64,000 nucleotides of DNA from Candidatus Competibacteraceae bacterium (GCA_027492875.1 JAPUDV010000076.1:1-64000), one strand, 5' to 3'. Positions 1 through 8,793 are shown, numbered from the stretch's first letter. Program-made: numbers and translations. Notes: generated by a model from the letters alone, not told the origin.

Positions 1-205
1 TCAACCGATATGAATTTGGGGTTTTAGTATAAAACCCATGTCTGGAACACTACCGATTTCGTCCGGCTGGTCGCTCATCTGCTTTCCCATGTCGTTTTGT
101 CGTGCGGATAGTCTACTAGCGTATCTTGGCATAAGATTTCAAAGTTGAGCAGACTTGAGCAAACTTGGCATCACCTGAAGATGCCTGACCGACGAAGGAG
201 CAACG

Positions 206-3200
206 GTGGCATCCAACTACAAGGCGATCTGCGAGGAGAACCAGCGGCGCTACGGCACCGACATCGGCCGCATCGGCCCGATGCTGCTCGCCGACCGCTA
301 CGACGACCGGACGCACTTCATCTTCGAGCTGCTCCAAAACGCGGAAGACGCCCTCGGTCGGCGCGATGACTCGACCGGGCCGCGCAAGGTCACGTTCGAA
401 CTGGCCCCGACCCGGCTGTCGGTCTCCCACTTCGGCAGGCCGTTCGACGAGGCCGACGTACGCGGCGTGTGCGGCATCGCTGAAAGCACAAAGGACGAGT
501 TCTCGATTGGCCGGTTCGGCATCGGCTTCAAGTCGGTCTACACGTTTACCGACCGTCCGGAGATTCACTCCGGCGACGAGGATTTCGCCATCGAAGACTA
601 TGTGCAGCCGAAACGAGCTGATCGCACAGAACGTAGGGCGAGTGAAACGCAGATCGTCTTGCCCCTAAAATCGAACGACGACACCGCGCAGGAGGAGATC
701 ACTGGGGGCTTCCGGCACTTGGGTCCCCGCGCGCTGCTGTTCTTGCGGAACATCGAAGAGATCAACTGGAGCGTCGAAGGGGGTGCGTCAGGGTTCTACC
801 TGCGCAACAGCCCTGAAGCGTTTGGCGACAACGTCCATCACATCGCCGTAATCGGTCAAGAAACCGGCAAACCGGAGGTCGATCAGAACTGGCTGGTGTT
901 CCACCGCGACGTGTTCTCAGCCACGCAGGAAAAAGTCGGCTGCGTGGAAGTTGCCTTCTCGCTGGTCGCGGTCAAGGATGCGCCGGGCCGTTGGTCGGTG
1001 CAGCCCGTGGCTGCGTCGCCGCTGGTGGTGTTCTTCCCGACGGTGGTGCCGACCAATCTTGGCTTTCTCGTGCAGGGGCCATATCGCACGACGCCCAGCC
1101 GCGACAACATCCCGCGCGGCGAGCCGTGGAATCAGCATCTGGTCAAGGAGACGTCCAGCCTACTGGTGGAAGCGATGCGCTGGATGCGCGACAACGCGAT
1201 GCTGGACACGTCCGCCTTGCGCTGCTTGCCGCTCGGCCGCGAAAAGTTTTCCGAAGAGGCTATGTTCGCACCCATCTTCGAGGCCGTCCGGCAGGCGCTA
1301 TTGAACGAGCCGCTGTTGCCGCGCTTCGATGGAGGCTTTGTCGCGGCCTCGCAAGCGAAATTGGCGCGCACGCAGGAGTTGCGGGAACTGTTCAGTCCCG
1401 AGCAGATCGAGATGCTGTTCGGCTCCAAGGCATCGGCGTGGCTGACGGGCGACATCACCCAGGACAGAGAGCCAGAAATTCGCACCTACCTGATGCAGGA
1501 GCTTGGTATCACCGAAGTGACGTCAGCGACGTTGGTTCCGCGTCTGACCAAGGCGTTTCTCGAAGCCCAATCCGACGAGTGGATGCTTCGACTGTACGAG
1601 TTCCTGAGCGATCAAGAGGCCGCTTTGCGCCGCCACCTCGACACGATTCCGCTGATTCGCCTCGACGATGGAACCCACGTCGTCGCGCGTGAGAATGGGG
1701 CGGCAAAGGCTTTCCTGCCAAGCACCATCAAGACCGGTTTCCCGACGATACGCCGTGCAGTATGCGAAACGACCGATGCGAGGGGCTTCCTCATTTCGCT
1801 CGGCATCACCGAACCTGATCCAGTCGATGATGTGGTCTGGAACCTGCTGCCGAAATACCCGCGAGACGAAATCGATGTGGACGACGACGCCTACGCTGCC
1901 GACATCAAGCGCATCCGTGTAGCATTCAGCACCGACTCGAAGACGCAACGGGAAAAGCTCCTCACGGCGCTGCGCCAGACTTCTTTCGTGAGGGTCGTCG
2001 ATACCGGCGACGGCAAGGGCTGCGTCGCCAAACCTGGCGACATCTACATCGCCACGGATCGCTTGAGGCAGCTCTTTGCCGGTGTTCCTGATGTCCTCAT
2101 CGTCGATGACGGTTACGCCTGTCTGCGTGGCGAAGAGATACGCGAATTGCTGGAGGCGTGTGGTGCATTGCGTTATCCCCGCCCCGTGGAAGCACCAAAT
2201 GCCCTCACGCGGGACGAGCGCCACGAACTCCGGCGGCAAACAGGCTACGCAGAGACGTCCGGTTTCAACGACCGGATCGTCGACTGGCTGCTTCAAGGCT
2301 TCGACGCCTTGATCGAACTGCTGCCCAAGCTCTCTTCCGAGCAGCGTGCCGAACGTGCCCGTCTGATCTGGGAAAGCCTCGGCGATCTGGAGGAGCGTCG
2401 CGGGCGTGGCATCTTCGATGGTTCGTATAGCTGGTCGCACTACGGCGAACGTAAGACGCCACCTTTTCCTGCGGCCTTCCTGCGCCATCTCAACCAGGCT
2501 GCTTGGGTGCCTGACGTCACTGGTGATCTGGTGCCGCCGGGCCTTGTAGTGTTCGACAAGCTCGGCTGGAAACCCAATCCTTTTCTGCTGACCAAGATCG
2601 CCTTCAAGCCGCCGATCATCGACCAGCTGGCCAAAGAGGCGGGTATCGACCCAGCGGCCCTCGATTTTCTGCGAAAGCACGGCATCACCACGGAGGCTGA
2701 ACTGAAGTCTCGCCTCGGCATTCCTGATGCATCGCCCGAGGCTGATCCCGCACCCAGCACGACTCCCGACGAGGAGCCAGAAACCGCAGGTGAATCCAGC
2801 GGAGACGTATATGGCGACGCGCACGATCTGTACGGCGACGACATGCCGGACATTCCTCCCGGTACGCCTGACCCGGATGGCGGCGACGGCGCGACAGGTG
2901 GCGCAGGGCGCAGCGGTCAGGGGGGAACTGGCACTGGGACGCCACGCGGTGGCGGTCAGGGCAACGGTGGGGCACACGGTGGCTCTGGCGGCCACACCGG
3001 CGGCGGCAAAGGTAGCGGAACCGGAACCGGAACCGGAACCGGAACCGGTGGAGGTCAGGGAAAACGGACACCCGGCTCGGCTGGTGGAAGACCGTTCATT
3101 TCCTACCTTGGCGCTCATCCCGACGACGAGGAACCCGATCCCGATGGTCTCGATCAGGCAACACGGATGAAGATCGAGGATCAGGCCATCACCCTGATCA

Positions 3201-3526
3201 TTTCGCTCGAACCAGGACTGAAACGCACTCCCGACGGCAACCCTGGTTTCGACCTCTTCGAAGCCAACGGCGGCGGCCAGCAAGTTCGATGGGTCGAGGT
3301 CAAATCGATGACGGGCAGTCTGGAAAACCGGCCCGTAGGTCTTTCCCGCACGCAATTCGACTATGCCCGCGCGAAGGGCGATGCGTATTGGCTGTACGTG
3401 GTCGAGCACGCGACCGACCCAGAAAAGGCGCGGGTGCTCAGGATTCAGAACCCCGTCGCCCACGCGCGGACGTTCACGTTCGACAGTGGTTGGAGCCAGA
3501 TTGCCCGAACAGAGCCACCGGACTGA
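206..3526 (+). CDS. Sacsin-type GHKL ATPase with C-terminal NO VEIN (DUF3883) nuclease-like domain
   Basis: Large protein of 1106 residues. The N-terminal 150 residues carry the GHKL/HSP90-type ATP-binding signature: an N-box (FELLQNAEDAL, about residue 36) and a glycine lid (GRFGIGFKSVY, about residue 100), as in sacsin-like proteins. A long middle region has no recognised domain. A Gly/Thr-rich linker follows (about residues 890-955), encoded partly by a six-base tandem repeat near 3017-3048. The last 110 residues resemble the NO VEIN C-terminal domain, whose fold is PD-(D/E)XK-like; the candidate active site is the acidic FDLFE followed by WVEVKS. The GTG start at 206 is chosen because AAGGAG lies 5 bases before it. 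This architecture is common in bacterial defence islands. Role in defence is inferred; ATPase plus nuclease architecture is the visible part. Confidence 0.8.
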   Translation: MASNYKAICEENQRRYGTDIGRIGPMLLADRYDDRTHFIFELLQNAEDALGRRDDSTGPRKVTFELAPTRLSVSHFGRPFDEADVRGVCGIAESTKDEFSIGRFGIGFKSVYTFTDRPEIHSGDEDFAIEDYVQPKRADRTERRASETQIVLPLKSNDDTAQEEITGGFRHLGPRALLFLRNIEEINWSVEGGASGFYLRNSPEAFGDNVHHIAVIGQETGKPEVDQNWLVFHRDVFSATQEKVGCVEVAFSLVAVKDAPGRWSVQPVAASPLVVFFPTVVPTNLGFLVQGPYRTTPSRDNIPRGEPWNQHLVKETSSLLVEAMRWMRDNAMLDTSALRCLPLGREKFSEEAMFAPIFEAVRQALLNEPLLPRFDGGFVAASQAKLARTQELRELFSPEQIEMLFGSKASAWLTGDITQDREPEIRTYLMQELGITEVTSATLVPRLTKAFLEAQSDEWMLRLYEFLSDQEAALRRHLDTIPLIRLDDGTHVVARENGAAKAFLPSTIKTGFPTIRRAVCETTDARGFLISLGITEPDPVDDVVWNLLPKYPRDEIDVDDDAYAADIKRIRVAFSTDSKTQREKLLTALRQTSFVRVVDTGDGKGCVAKPGDIYIATDRLRQLFAGVPDVLIVDDGYACLRGEEIRELLEACGALRYPRPVEAPNALTRDERHELRRQTGYAETSGFNDRIVDWLLQGFDALIELLPKLSSEQRAERARLIWESLGDLEERRGRGIFDGSYSWSHYGERKTPPFPAAFLRHLNQAAWVPDVTGDLVPPGLVVFDKLGWKPNPFLLTKIAFKPPIIDQLAKEAGIDPAALDFLRKHGITTEAELKSRLGIPDASPEADPAPSTTPDEEPETAGESSGDVYGDAHDLYGDDMPDIPPGTPDPDGGDGATGGAGRSGQGGTGTGTPRGGGQGNGGAHGGSGGHTGGGKGSGTGTGTGTGTGGGQGKRTPGSAGGRPFISYLGAHPDDEEPDPDGLDQATRMKIEDQAITLIISLEPGLKRTPDGNPGFDLFEANGGGQQVRWVEVKSMTGSLENRPVGLSRTQFDYARAKGDAYWLYVVEHATDPEKARVLRIQNPVAHARTFTFDSGWSQIARTEPPD

Positions 3527-3650
3527 TGGTCTGCTTTGCATAGGCGCCTGGCTAAATGAGCGAAATAAAAAAAGCCCGACAAGCACTTGCGGACGTTCCA
3601 GCGCGGTGAAATGAGCAAAATGAGCTTCCACACTACGCAGGCCGGCACAA

Positions 3651-3890
3651 TCACGTCGGCGTGCCCGGCACATCGGCAGGCCGCTCGACCGAGCGCACGC
3701 CGATCTTGGGCGGCGTGCTGGCCAGCAGATGCTCTAGACTGGCGTCGATCCGTGTCTTGAGCACCTTGCCCTTGAAGCATTCGGTGCTGATCTGGCTGCA
3801 CGTAGCCCGGCTGCGTTCGTGCAGGAAGACCAGTATGCGGTTCGACAGTTCTAGCACCTGCGCCAGCTTCGCTTCCTCGGCGGCGCTGAT
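3651..3890 (-). pseudogene. C-terminal fragment of a larger protein (possibly DUF3987/primase-like)
   Basis: This reverse-strand frame encodes about 75 residues of convincing protein sequence (NISAAEEAKLAQ..., then RSRATCSQISTECFKGK, then a proline-rich tail ending PGTPT). It is closed upstream by an in-frame TAG just before the first shown residue, so only a C-terminal piece survives. A GTG inside the frame (3857) could start a 68-residue product, without a clear ribosome binding site. The tail recalls winged-helix ends of plasmid primase/DUF3987-type proteins, but that is a weak resemblance. Probably a relic of the mobile element that fills the next 15 kb. Confidence 0.3.
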
Positions 3891-3969
3891 ATTACTCTAC
3901 GCGCGAATCTTTCCCATTAGCCAAGCCCGCTCGACGCCGCCGCGCGATTGGCGGTCGAGAATCGACGGA

Positions 3970-5229
3970 CTATCTGAGGGCGCTGGACGATGAGCCACCG
4001 CGACCCGCGCGCGCCGCCCGCGCCGGTTCGATGATCCCTGGGAACACCGGACCGAGTTCCAGTCCGGCGTACAGGGCCGGCGCCAGCTTCAGGGCGGACA
4101 CGAAGCGCGGCAGCGGTTCTCCCGGCCCGGTCACGAACAGAGGCCAGATCCGCTGGCCGCCATACGTCACGATCAGATCCCGCTCGTCCAGCACGCGATA
4201 GAGCCACTTGCGGTTGCGCGATTCCGGTTGCGCCGCCACCTCGTCATGGGCTTGCAGGGCCTCGGCAAACGGTTTGGCCGCCACATAAAGTTCCCCGATC
4301 CACCAGCCCTCGCCGCTGTGGCGATTGAAGCGCGGATGGGCGACCCAAGCCGCCAGCGTCGCGCGGGCGATCGCGGCCAGGGGATCGTCCATCGACCCGG
4401 CAACGGCGGGGGTGGCCTCGGCCGGCGGCGCCATCGCCATGGCCGGCGCCGGAACGACGGCGGGCGGAACCGGTTCCTGTTGTACCGTGCTGGGCGTCGC
4501 TCCTGGACGCGGCACGGGGGGATACAGCGGAGACGAAGCGCTGGGCGTCCCCCCTGGATCCGGCGCGTCGCGACGAATCGGGTCTGGGTCCGGCGCGGCC
4601 GGCGCGATCCCCAGCTCGCGCCAGAACGCGGTCGGATGCACCCAGTCCACGCCGGCGGCCAGCGCCTCGTAAAGGCACTGCTGACCGGCTTCCGGCAACC
4701 GCGAGCCGAGCACCAGCGCGCCCAAGCCCTCGCTCGACGGCGGCAGGCGATCGCGCGGCGGGCGCGGCGGACGAGGCGCGAAATGGGTATCGGGCACCTC
4801 GGTCAGCGGACAATGCGTGCTCCAACCCTGTTGCCACACCTGGCCGTAAGCGGCTTCCAGGGCATCGCAGGCGGTCCGCAGAAAGATCAAATACCGCCAG
4901 GCCAGCGCGGGCGCGCGACACGGCACCGGCAGCGGTTCGGGCCAGGCTTCCAGGACATCGAGCGCCGCCGTCAGCCAAGCCAGGGGGGTGGGATTCGGCA
5001 CGGTCTCATCGGTCAGGCGGGGGCGGGCCGCCACCAGCGCGGGCACGCTGGCTTGAGCCAGCGCCACCTGAGCCGGTAATTCCCGTGCGAACCAGCGCGC
5101 GACGCGGGCCTGGATCGCCTCGACGGGGACGGACCCGTCGGCATCCGCCGAACCCGGTGGGCGGGCGTCGGGGGTCTTGACGCGAGGGGCTCGCCGGTGG
5201 CGAAACCAGGTACCCAGTGCAGTCAGCAT
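3970..5229 (-). CDS. Hypothetical protein, possibly related to the TraI_2/MobH C-terminal region
   Basis: 419 residues. The N-terminal half (about residues 30-210) is helical and rich in Ala/Leu/Trp. A Pro/Ala-rich linker follows (about residues 230-300), then a compact C-terminal domain of about 110 residues beginning at the ARATLAAW segment and containing GEGWWIGELYV and RKWLYRVLDERDLIV. That domain looks like a winged helix of the kind found at the end of MobH/TraI_2 relaxase-associated proteins; the resemblance is weak. No relaxase histidine cluster is visible, so it should not be called a relaxase. It is transcribed away from the leader-controlled module downstream. Base composition matches its neighbours. 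Confidence 0.5.
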   Translation of the reverse strand: MLTALGTWFRHRRAPRVKTPDARPPGSADADGSVPVEAIQARVARWFARELPAQVALAQASVPALVAARPRLTDETVPNPTPLAWLTAALDVLEAWPEPLPVPCRAPALAWRYLIFLRTACDALEAAYGQVWQQGWSTHCPLTEVPDTHFAPRPPRPPRDRLPPSSEGLGALVLGSRLPEAGQQCLYEALAAGVDWVHPTAFWRELGIAPAAPDPDPIRRDAPDPGGTPSASSPLYPPVPRPGATPSTVQQEPVPPAVVPAPAMAMAPPAEATPAVAGSMDDPLAAIARATLAAWVAHPRFNRHSGEGWWIGELYVAAKPFAEALQAHDEVAAQPESRNRKWLYRVLDERDLIVTYGGQRIWPLFVTGPGEPLPRFVSALKLAPALYAGLELGPVFPGIIEPARAARAGRGGSSSSALR

Positions 5230-5730
5230 GGTGGTCCTATTTTTTTGCCGTTGCCGCCCACAAGTGGCGGCTGTGTTCCGAAAACACGACGCTTAAGCAG
5301 TTTACCACTCCGATGATCGCGGACCCGTGTCGCCGTCCGATTCCCGTCGCGCGACTTGACCGCTTCCCGACGCGCTGCCATAGTGAAATGGCTCTCAATA
5401 GGTTTCCTCGCACCTATCGAAAAAAACGAGGGCGGGTGGCTCGGTCCGTTAAATCGACGAGCTCAAGTTGGTTATCCCATCCAACAGAAAAAAATCGGCG
5501 TAGCGGTCGGATCTACGCAAAAAACCGACCATGGGTGCCGCTCGCTCGGCGGCCATATCAACGCAAGGAGGCGCATCCGGGGTTAAGGTGGGAAACCCGG
5601 TAAAATCCGCCACTGGAGGCCGTCATCTGAAATCCCGAGCCAAGGCCGATGCCCAAGGGCATCGATCCGAGGGAGAACGGAGACGTCCAATCGCCGGCTA
5701 GACCGGTCGCGCGCAGTACAGAGTTTTCAT
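5230..5730. other. Intergenic region with unassigned GC-rich hairpins
   Basis: About 500 bases between the divergent genes at 5229 and 5809. ORFs here lack ribosome binding sites or homology-like content. The part from about 5560 to 5720 is rich in short self-complementary segments, for example GATGCCC/GGGCATC at about 5648-5664, and could be a structured RNA or relic DNA. I could not match it to a known family. Confidence 0.3.
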
Positions 5731-5787
5731 CCCAACTGGGGACCGCCGTATCCCCAGTCTGGGGGCGTGGTGTGTCCCCTTTTTTCT
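5731..5787 (+). promoter_or_regulatory. Structured leader copy 1 (radC-motif-like RNA)
   Basis: The outer stem pairs GGGGAC (5738-5743) with GTCCCC (5774-5779). The inner hairpin pairs CCCCA with TGGGG (5752-5764). The conserved GCGTGG lies in the 3' internal loop. A T-tract (5780-5785) follows at once, then the ribosome binding site of the gene at 5809. Confidence 0.65.
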
Positions 5788-5808
5788 TTTGAAAAAGGAG
5801 ACATCGCC

Positions 5809-6396
5809 ATGTTGTATCGTGCCCTTCTGTTGTTCCTTGGACTCGTCCTCGGACAGGTCCAACGGTATCCCTTGCGGACTCTCGGTGCCCTCCAGGTGCG
5901 GGTGGTTCGTTATTCATTAATGATGGTCACCGCCCTCAAGCCGCTCGTCTGCCTTCCGTGGCGGGCCTGGCGGGTGATCGACGGTCCAACGGCCCGCGCC
6001 TTCACGCTGGTGATGGGGCTGATCGTGCTGACCAATCTGCTGGCCAGCAGCAGTGCCCTGGCAGGCTGGGCGACGCTGTTCATCGTCGGTGCATCCCGTG
6101 GTTTAACGGGTCCGCTCCGCCGTGGGCATCCGACCGCTTGGCGTTGGCAATCCGCCACGCCGGCCGCTACCCCAGTCCCAGCGCCGTTCGACGCGGCCGC
6201 CTACGCCGCCACGTTGGCGCCGTTCTCCGACCCGGAGCTACGGCGCCAGGCGCGCGACATCACCCAGGCGTTGCGCGGTGGCGATCCATCCTTGACGGAA
6301 GAAGATCGCTACATCCGCGTCCAGCAGCGGCGGGTGATCTACGAGACGCTGGACGCCCGCCGGGCGGCCCAGGGTGGATCAGCGCGTCGACCATAG
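5809..6396 (+). CDS. Small membrane protein of the mobile-element module
   Basis: 195 residues from the ATG at 5809, which follows AAGGAG at optimal spacing; an earlier in-frame ATG at 5767 lies inside the structured leader and is rejected. Two hydrophobic stretches are visible (about residues 3-16 and 65-82), suggesting an inner-membrane protein, followed by a soluble tail of about 100 residues with the segment FSDPELRRQARDITQALRGG. No family was recognised. The gene is the first of the leader-controlled units and its 3' end overlaps the convergent gene at 6379 by 18 bases. Confidence 0.65.
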   Translation: MLYRALLLFLGLVLGQVQRYPLRTLGALQVRVVRYSLMMVTALKPLVCLPWRAWRVIDGPTARAFTLVMGLIVLTNLLASSSALAGWATLFIVGASRGLTGPLRRGHPTAWRWQSATPAATPVPAPFDAAAYAATLAPFSDPELRRQARDITQALRGGDPSLTEEDRYIRVQQRRVIYETLDARRAAQGGSARRP

Positions 6397-6816
6397 CCGC
6401 TGGAGGGCCCGCCAAATCCCGCCAAGTACCTCCATCGGAGGTTCGACGGGACGCGGCGGGCGGTCGGCGGCGGGTAAGTCGAGAACCCACTGCATCGCTT
6501 GGTGCTGCCTTGCACGGCGCTCCGCCAGCGGTCGCGGTGGAAAACCGTGCAGGGGATAAGCGACGAACTGCAAGTCGTAGATCTCCTGCACGAGGGCGCT
6601 GTCGGTTCGTTGCTCGGGCGTCAAGGCGTTGTACTCGAACACGATCACCTTGGCGATGGCATTCTCGATGTCCTCGCTCGTGCGCAAATCGTCCAACTGG
6701 ATGCCGCGTCGCGCAAAGCGGGGTCCCAGATCTTCCCGTGCTTTCCGGGTCCATCGGAACTGCTCCGGGCGGCCCGGCGGGAAGAGGAAGTCGTTCGGGG
6801 TGAGCCGCGCATCCAT
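6379..6816 (-). CDS. Hypothetical protein, member 1 of a local four-gene paralogue family
   Basis: 145 residues from the ATG at 6816, preceded by AGGAG; the longer frame to 6912 has no ribosome binding site. The N-terminal 50 residues match the pattern shared by the reverse-strand genes at 6891, 7212 and 7805: a short aromatic strand, an (F/S)xWT or RFT motif, a basic helix, then (G/K)PRFAxxGI or RKRFAxFGI and a second helix. Here the core is FRWTRKAREDLGPRFARRGI. The remaining 90 residues are unrelated to the paralogues. Function unknown; the small helical domain might bind nucleic acid, which is only inference. Confidence 0.6.
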   Translation of the reverse strand: MDARLTPNDFLFPPGRPEQFRWTRKAREDLGPRFARRGIQLDDLRTSEDIENAIAKVIVFEYNALTPEQRTDSALVQEIYDLQFVAYPLHGFPPRPLAERRARQHQAMQWVLDLPAADRPPRPVEPPMEVLGGIWRALQRLWSTR

Positions 6817-6890
6817 CGGAATCTCCTGACAACAGTCGTTGCTTCGATCCTCGCATGGATCGGGAGACCGGCAAGGCTCTTTTGGAGCGG

Positions 6891-7148
6891 TTAATCGCGC
6901 CACTCCGGCCACTCAGCCATCACGGTGTCGAGCGCCGGATCGCGGCCTTTCAGATCCGCCGCCAGCGCCATCAGTTCCTGATGGGCGACTTCGGCGGCGG
7001 CGGCACGGGCCTGCGCCAGCGTTTTGAGGGATCGCAGGTCGATTCCGGCGCGGGCGAAACGCGGCCCTAACACCCGGCGTCCGGTGGCGGTGAACCGCAA
7101 CCGGCCTGTCGCCGGGTCGATCAGAAAGCAACCTTCGGGCGTGTTTAT
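6891..7148 (-). CDS. Hypothetical protein, paralogue 2; expected start codon is ATA
   Basis: 85 residues if translation begins at the ATA at 7148-7146. That codon sits 7 bases after GGAG, exactly where the paralogues start, and the first residues (FLIDPATGRLRFTATG) align with FYRLDADGRLSWTAEG of the next gene. No ATG, GTG or TTG exists at that position; the first conventional start is TTG at 7100, which would remove the conserved first strand. Either this is a rare AUA start or the start codon has mutated and the gene is dying. The core GPRFARAGIDLRSLKTL is intact. Confidence 0.5.
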   Translation of the reverse strand: MNTPEGCFLIDPATGRLRFTATGRRVLGPRFARAGIDLRSLKTLAQARAAAAEVAHQELMALAADLKGRDPALDTVMAEWPEWRD

Positions 7149-7211
7149 ACGGAGTCTCCAGCAATGGAGCCGGCATGACGCGACCCGACGACGCGCAGTT
7201 TTTGGCGGGTC

Positions 7212-7505
7212 TCAAACCGGCGTCGGGCCTTTGCGATTGGCCTCGGCATCGCCGATGAACACCGCCACCAGCAGCTCGCGCCAGGGTTTTCCTCGTGCGC
7301 GCTCGGCCAGTGGTTCCAGCGTGTCCTCGACCAACACGCGGGCCGACAGCTGCATCGCCGTTCGGTAGTCCTCGAAGGCCTCGATGGCCTCGATGCGAAT
7401 GCCGAAGCGGGCGAAGCGCTTGCGGTAGGTACGCAAGCCTTCCGCAGTCCAGCTCAGGCGGCCGTCGGCGTCCAGCCGGTAAAACGGTTCGTCTTGTTCT
7501 TGCAA
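7212..7505 (-). CDS. Hypothetical protein, paralogue 3
   Basis: 97 residues from the TTG at 7505, chosen because GGGAGGAG lies 7 bases upstream; the longer ATG frame would run back through the structured leader at 7547-7598. The N-terminal 60 residues are closely similar to the product at 7805: both read FYR(L/V)D, GRLSWT, RTYRKRFA, FG(I/L)RIEAI, then a DYRTA helix. The similarity is high enough for recent duplication. The tail differs. Function unknown. Confidence 0.6.
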   Translation of the reverse strand: MQEQDEPFYRLDADGRLSWTAEGLRTYRKRFARFGIRIEAIEAFEDYRTAMQLSARVLVEDTLEPLAERARGKPWRELLVAVFIGDAEANRKGPTPV

Positions 7506-7546
7506 AGCGGTTCTCCTCCCAAAGCGGCGGTGAGCACATTGAATCC

Positions 7547-7598
7547 CATCCCAACGGGGACGCATCCGTCCCCATGGGGCGTGGTGCGTCTCCATTTT
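7547..7598 (+). promoter_or_regulatory. Structured leader copy 2
   Basis: The outer stem pairs GGGGACGCA (7556-7564) with TGCGTCTCC (7585-7593), and the inner hairpin is CCCCATGGGG (7570-7579). ATTTTG follows, then GGAGGT before the start at 7614. Confidence 0.65.
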
Positions 7599-7613
7599 GA
7601 TTGGAGGTGCATC

Positions 7614-7808
7614 ATGAATCGTGAAGATTGGCGGGGTTTCTATCGCTGGCTGGACACCGCCAGCTTGGAAGAATTGCGGGAGAAGCTGCAGAAAATCGAA
7701 GCCCTCCTCGCCGCGTTGAAGGACCGCTTCGTGCGCGCGGACGCCTTGAAAATGCGCCGTGAAATCGAAGCGGAAATTCTAGGCCGGGTTCGCGGGTCGG
7801 GCGACTAA
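7614..7808 (+). CDS. Small helical protein of unknown function
   Basis: 64 residues starting at the ATG at 7614 behind GGAGGT. The sequence is almost entirely predicted helix (ASLEELREKLQKIEALLAAL, then a second charged helix), with heptad-like spacing that suggests a short coiled coil. It has its own structured leader. Its end overlaps the convergent paralogue at 7805 by 4 bases. No family recognised. Confidence 0.6.
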   Translation: MNREDWRGFYRWLDTASLEELREKLQKIEALLAALKDRFVRADALKMRREIEAEILGRVRGSGD

Positions 7809-8161
7809 TCGACCACCCGCAATTCCAGCGCGTTTCGCCGTTCAAGGAGGCGGAACAGCCGCTGGTACTCGGCGTCATCCCCTCGGGCGATCGCGACCAA
7901 CAAGTTGCGTTCCAGCGAGGGTGGGCCATGTGTGGCCGTGGCCATCAACTGATCCTGGAAACCCGCGGCGGAAAGCGTCAACGCCGTCCGGTAGTCCTCC
8001 AGGGTCGCGATAGCCTCGATGCGGAGGCCGAACTGGGCGAAGCGCTTGCGGTAGGTCCGTATGCCCGCCTCGGTCCAGCTCAGGCGACCGTCGTTATCGA
8101 CCCGGTAAAACGGTTCGAGGGTGTCGTCTTCGCATCGAGTCGTTTCTTCGTTGGCGTGCAT
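7805..8161 (-). CDS. Hypothetical protein, paralogue 4
   Basis: 118 residues from the ATG at 8161, with GGGAG 8 bases upstream. Residues 17-62 carry the family core (EPFYRVDNDGRLSWTEAG, RTYRKRFAQFG, LEDYRTALTLSA). The C-terminal 40 residues (ERNLLVAIARGDDAEYQRLFRLL...) are unlike the paralogue at 7212 in detail but share the LLVA and GDA spacing, so the two may be full-length homologues. Function unknown. Confidence 0.6.
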   Translation of the reverse strand: MHANEETTRCEDDTLEPFYRVDNDGRLSWTEAGIRTYRKRFAQFGLRIEAIATLEDYRTALTLSAAGFQDQLMATATHGPPSLERNLLVAIARGDDAEYQRLFRLLERRNALELRVVD

Positions 8162-8213
8162 GGAGGATCTCCCGCTAAAGGGACCCTGTCAGCATAGCAC
8201 GCCCTGATTTTCG

Positions 8214-8271
8214 ACCACCCCCACGGGGACGACTTCGTCCCTCTGGGGGCGTGGTGCGTCCCCTTTTTTTG
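8214..8271 (+). promoter_or_regulatory. Structured leader copy 3, upstream of radC
   Basis: The outer stem pairs GGGGACG (8225-8231) with CGTCCCC (8257-8263) and is followed by seven T (8264-8270). GGCGTGG sits on the 3' side of the internal loop. GAGGAGG and the radC ATG follow within 20 bases. Confidence 0.7.
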
Positions 8272-8284
8272 TTGAGGAGGCACC

Positions 8285-8761
8285 ATGGATCTGTACGTCC
8301 GAGAAGCAACCGGCAACTACCGTGTCGCGCGCCCCCGGGAAGTCCTCGACAGCGCCCGCGACTGTGTGGGCCAAGTGTTCGGCAAAGGCCGGCACATTGA
8401 AAAGCCCGCTGTGGCGGCGGGATTGTTCGCCGGCAAGCTGGCTGGCCTGGAGTCCGAGCGGTTTGCGGTGCTGTTTTTGAACCAACAACATCGTGTCCTC
8501 GCTTACGAGGAGCTGTTTTTCGGCACCATCGACGCCAGCGCGGTTTACCCGCGCGAGGTGGTGAAACGAGCATTGCATCACAATGCGGCGGCGGTGATCC
8601 TCGGACACAACCATCCGTCCGGGAACACCGTCGCGAGTGAGGGCGATATCCGCATCACGCGAACGTTGGCGTCCGCACTTGCGCTGATGGACATCACGGT
8701 GTTGGACCACATCATCATCGGTGATGGTCACACATCGATGAAAGAAAACGGGTTGTATTGA
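8285..8761 (+). CDS. radC: RadC-like JAB-domain protein
   Basis: 158 residues starting at the ATG behind GAGGAGG. Residues 35-158 form the RadC/JAB1 metalloprotease-like fold. The metal-binding signature is present: HNHPSG (about residue 117) followed by SEGDIRITRTLASAL, with an acidic residue and FLNQQHRV upstream. It lacks the N-terminal helix-hairpin-helix region of chromosomal RadC, which is usual for copies carried by plasmids and integrative elements. The cellular role of RadC is not established; mobile-element copies lie among recombination and anti-restriction genes, as here. Confidence 0.9.
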   Translation: MDLYVREATGNYRVARPREVLDSARDCVGQVFGKGRHIEKPAVAAGLFAGKLAGLESERFAVLFLNQQHRVLAYEELFFGTIDASAVYPREVVKRALHHNAAAVILGHNHPSGNTVASEGDIRITRTLASALALMDITVLDHIIIGDGHTSMKENGLY

Positions 8762-8793
8762 TCGTATCGCCCGATAGCACTTGATTTTCGACA

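Noticed and set aside
1-90. Short reverse-strand ORF of 29 codons at the window edge
   Set aside because: Too short and without a ribosome binding site; the edge may hide more, but nothing supports a gene.
5560-5720. Resemblance of the hairpin-rich stretch to a cobalamin riboswitch (GGTAAAATCCGCCACTG)
   Set aside because: Only one short piece is similar; the surrounding stems do not fit the family and no B12 gene follows.
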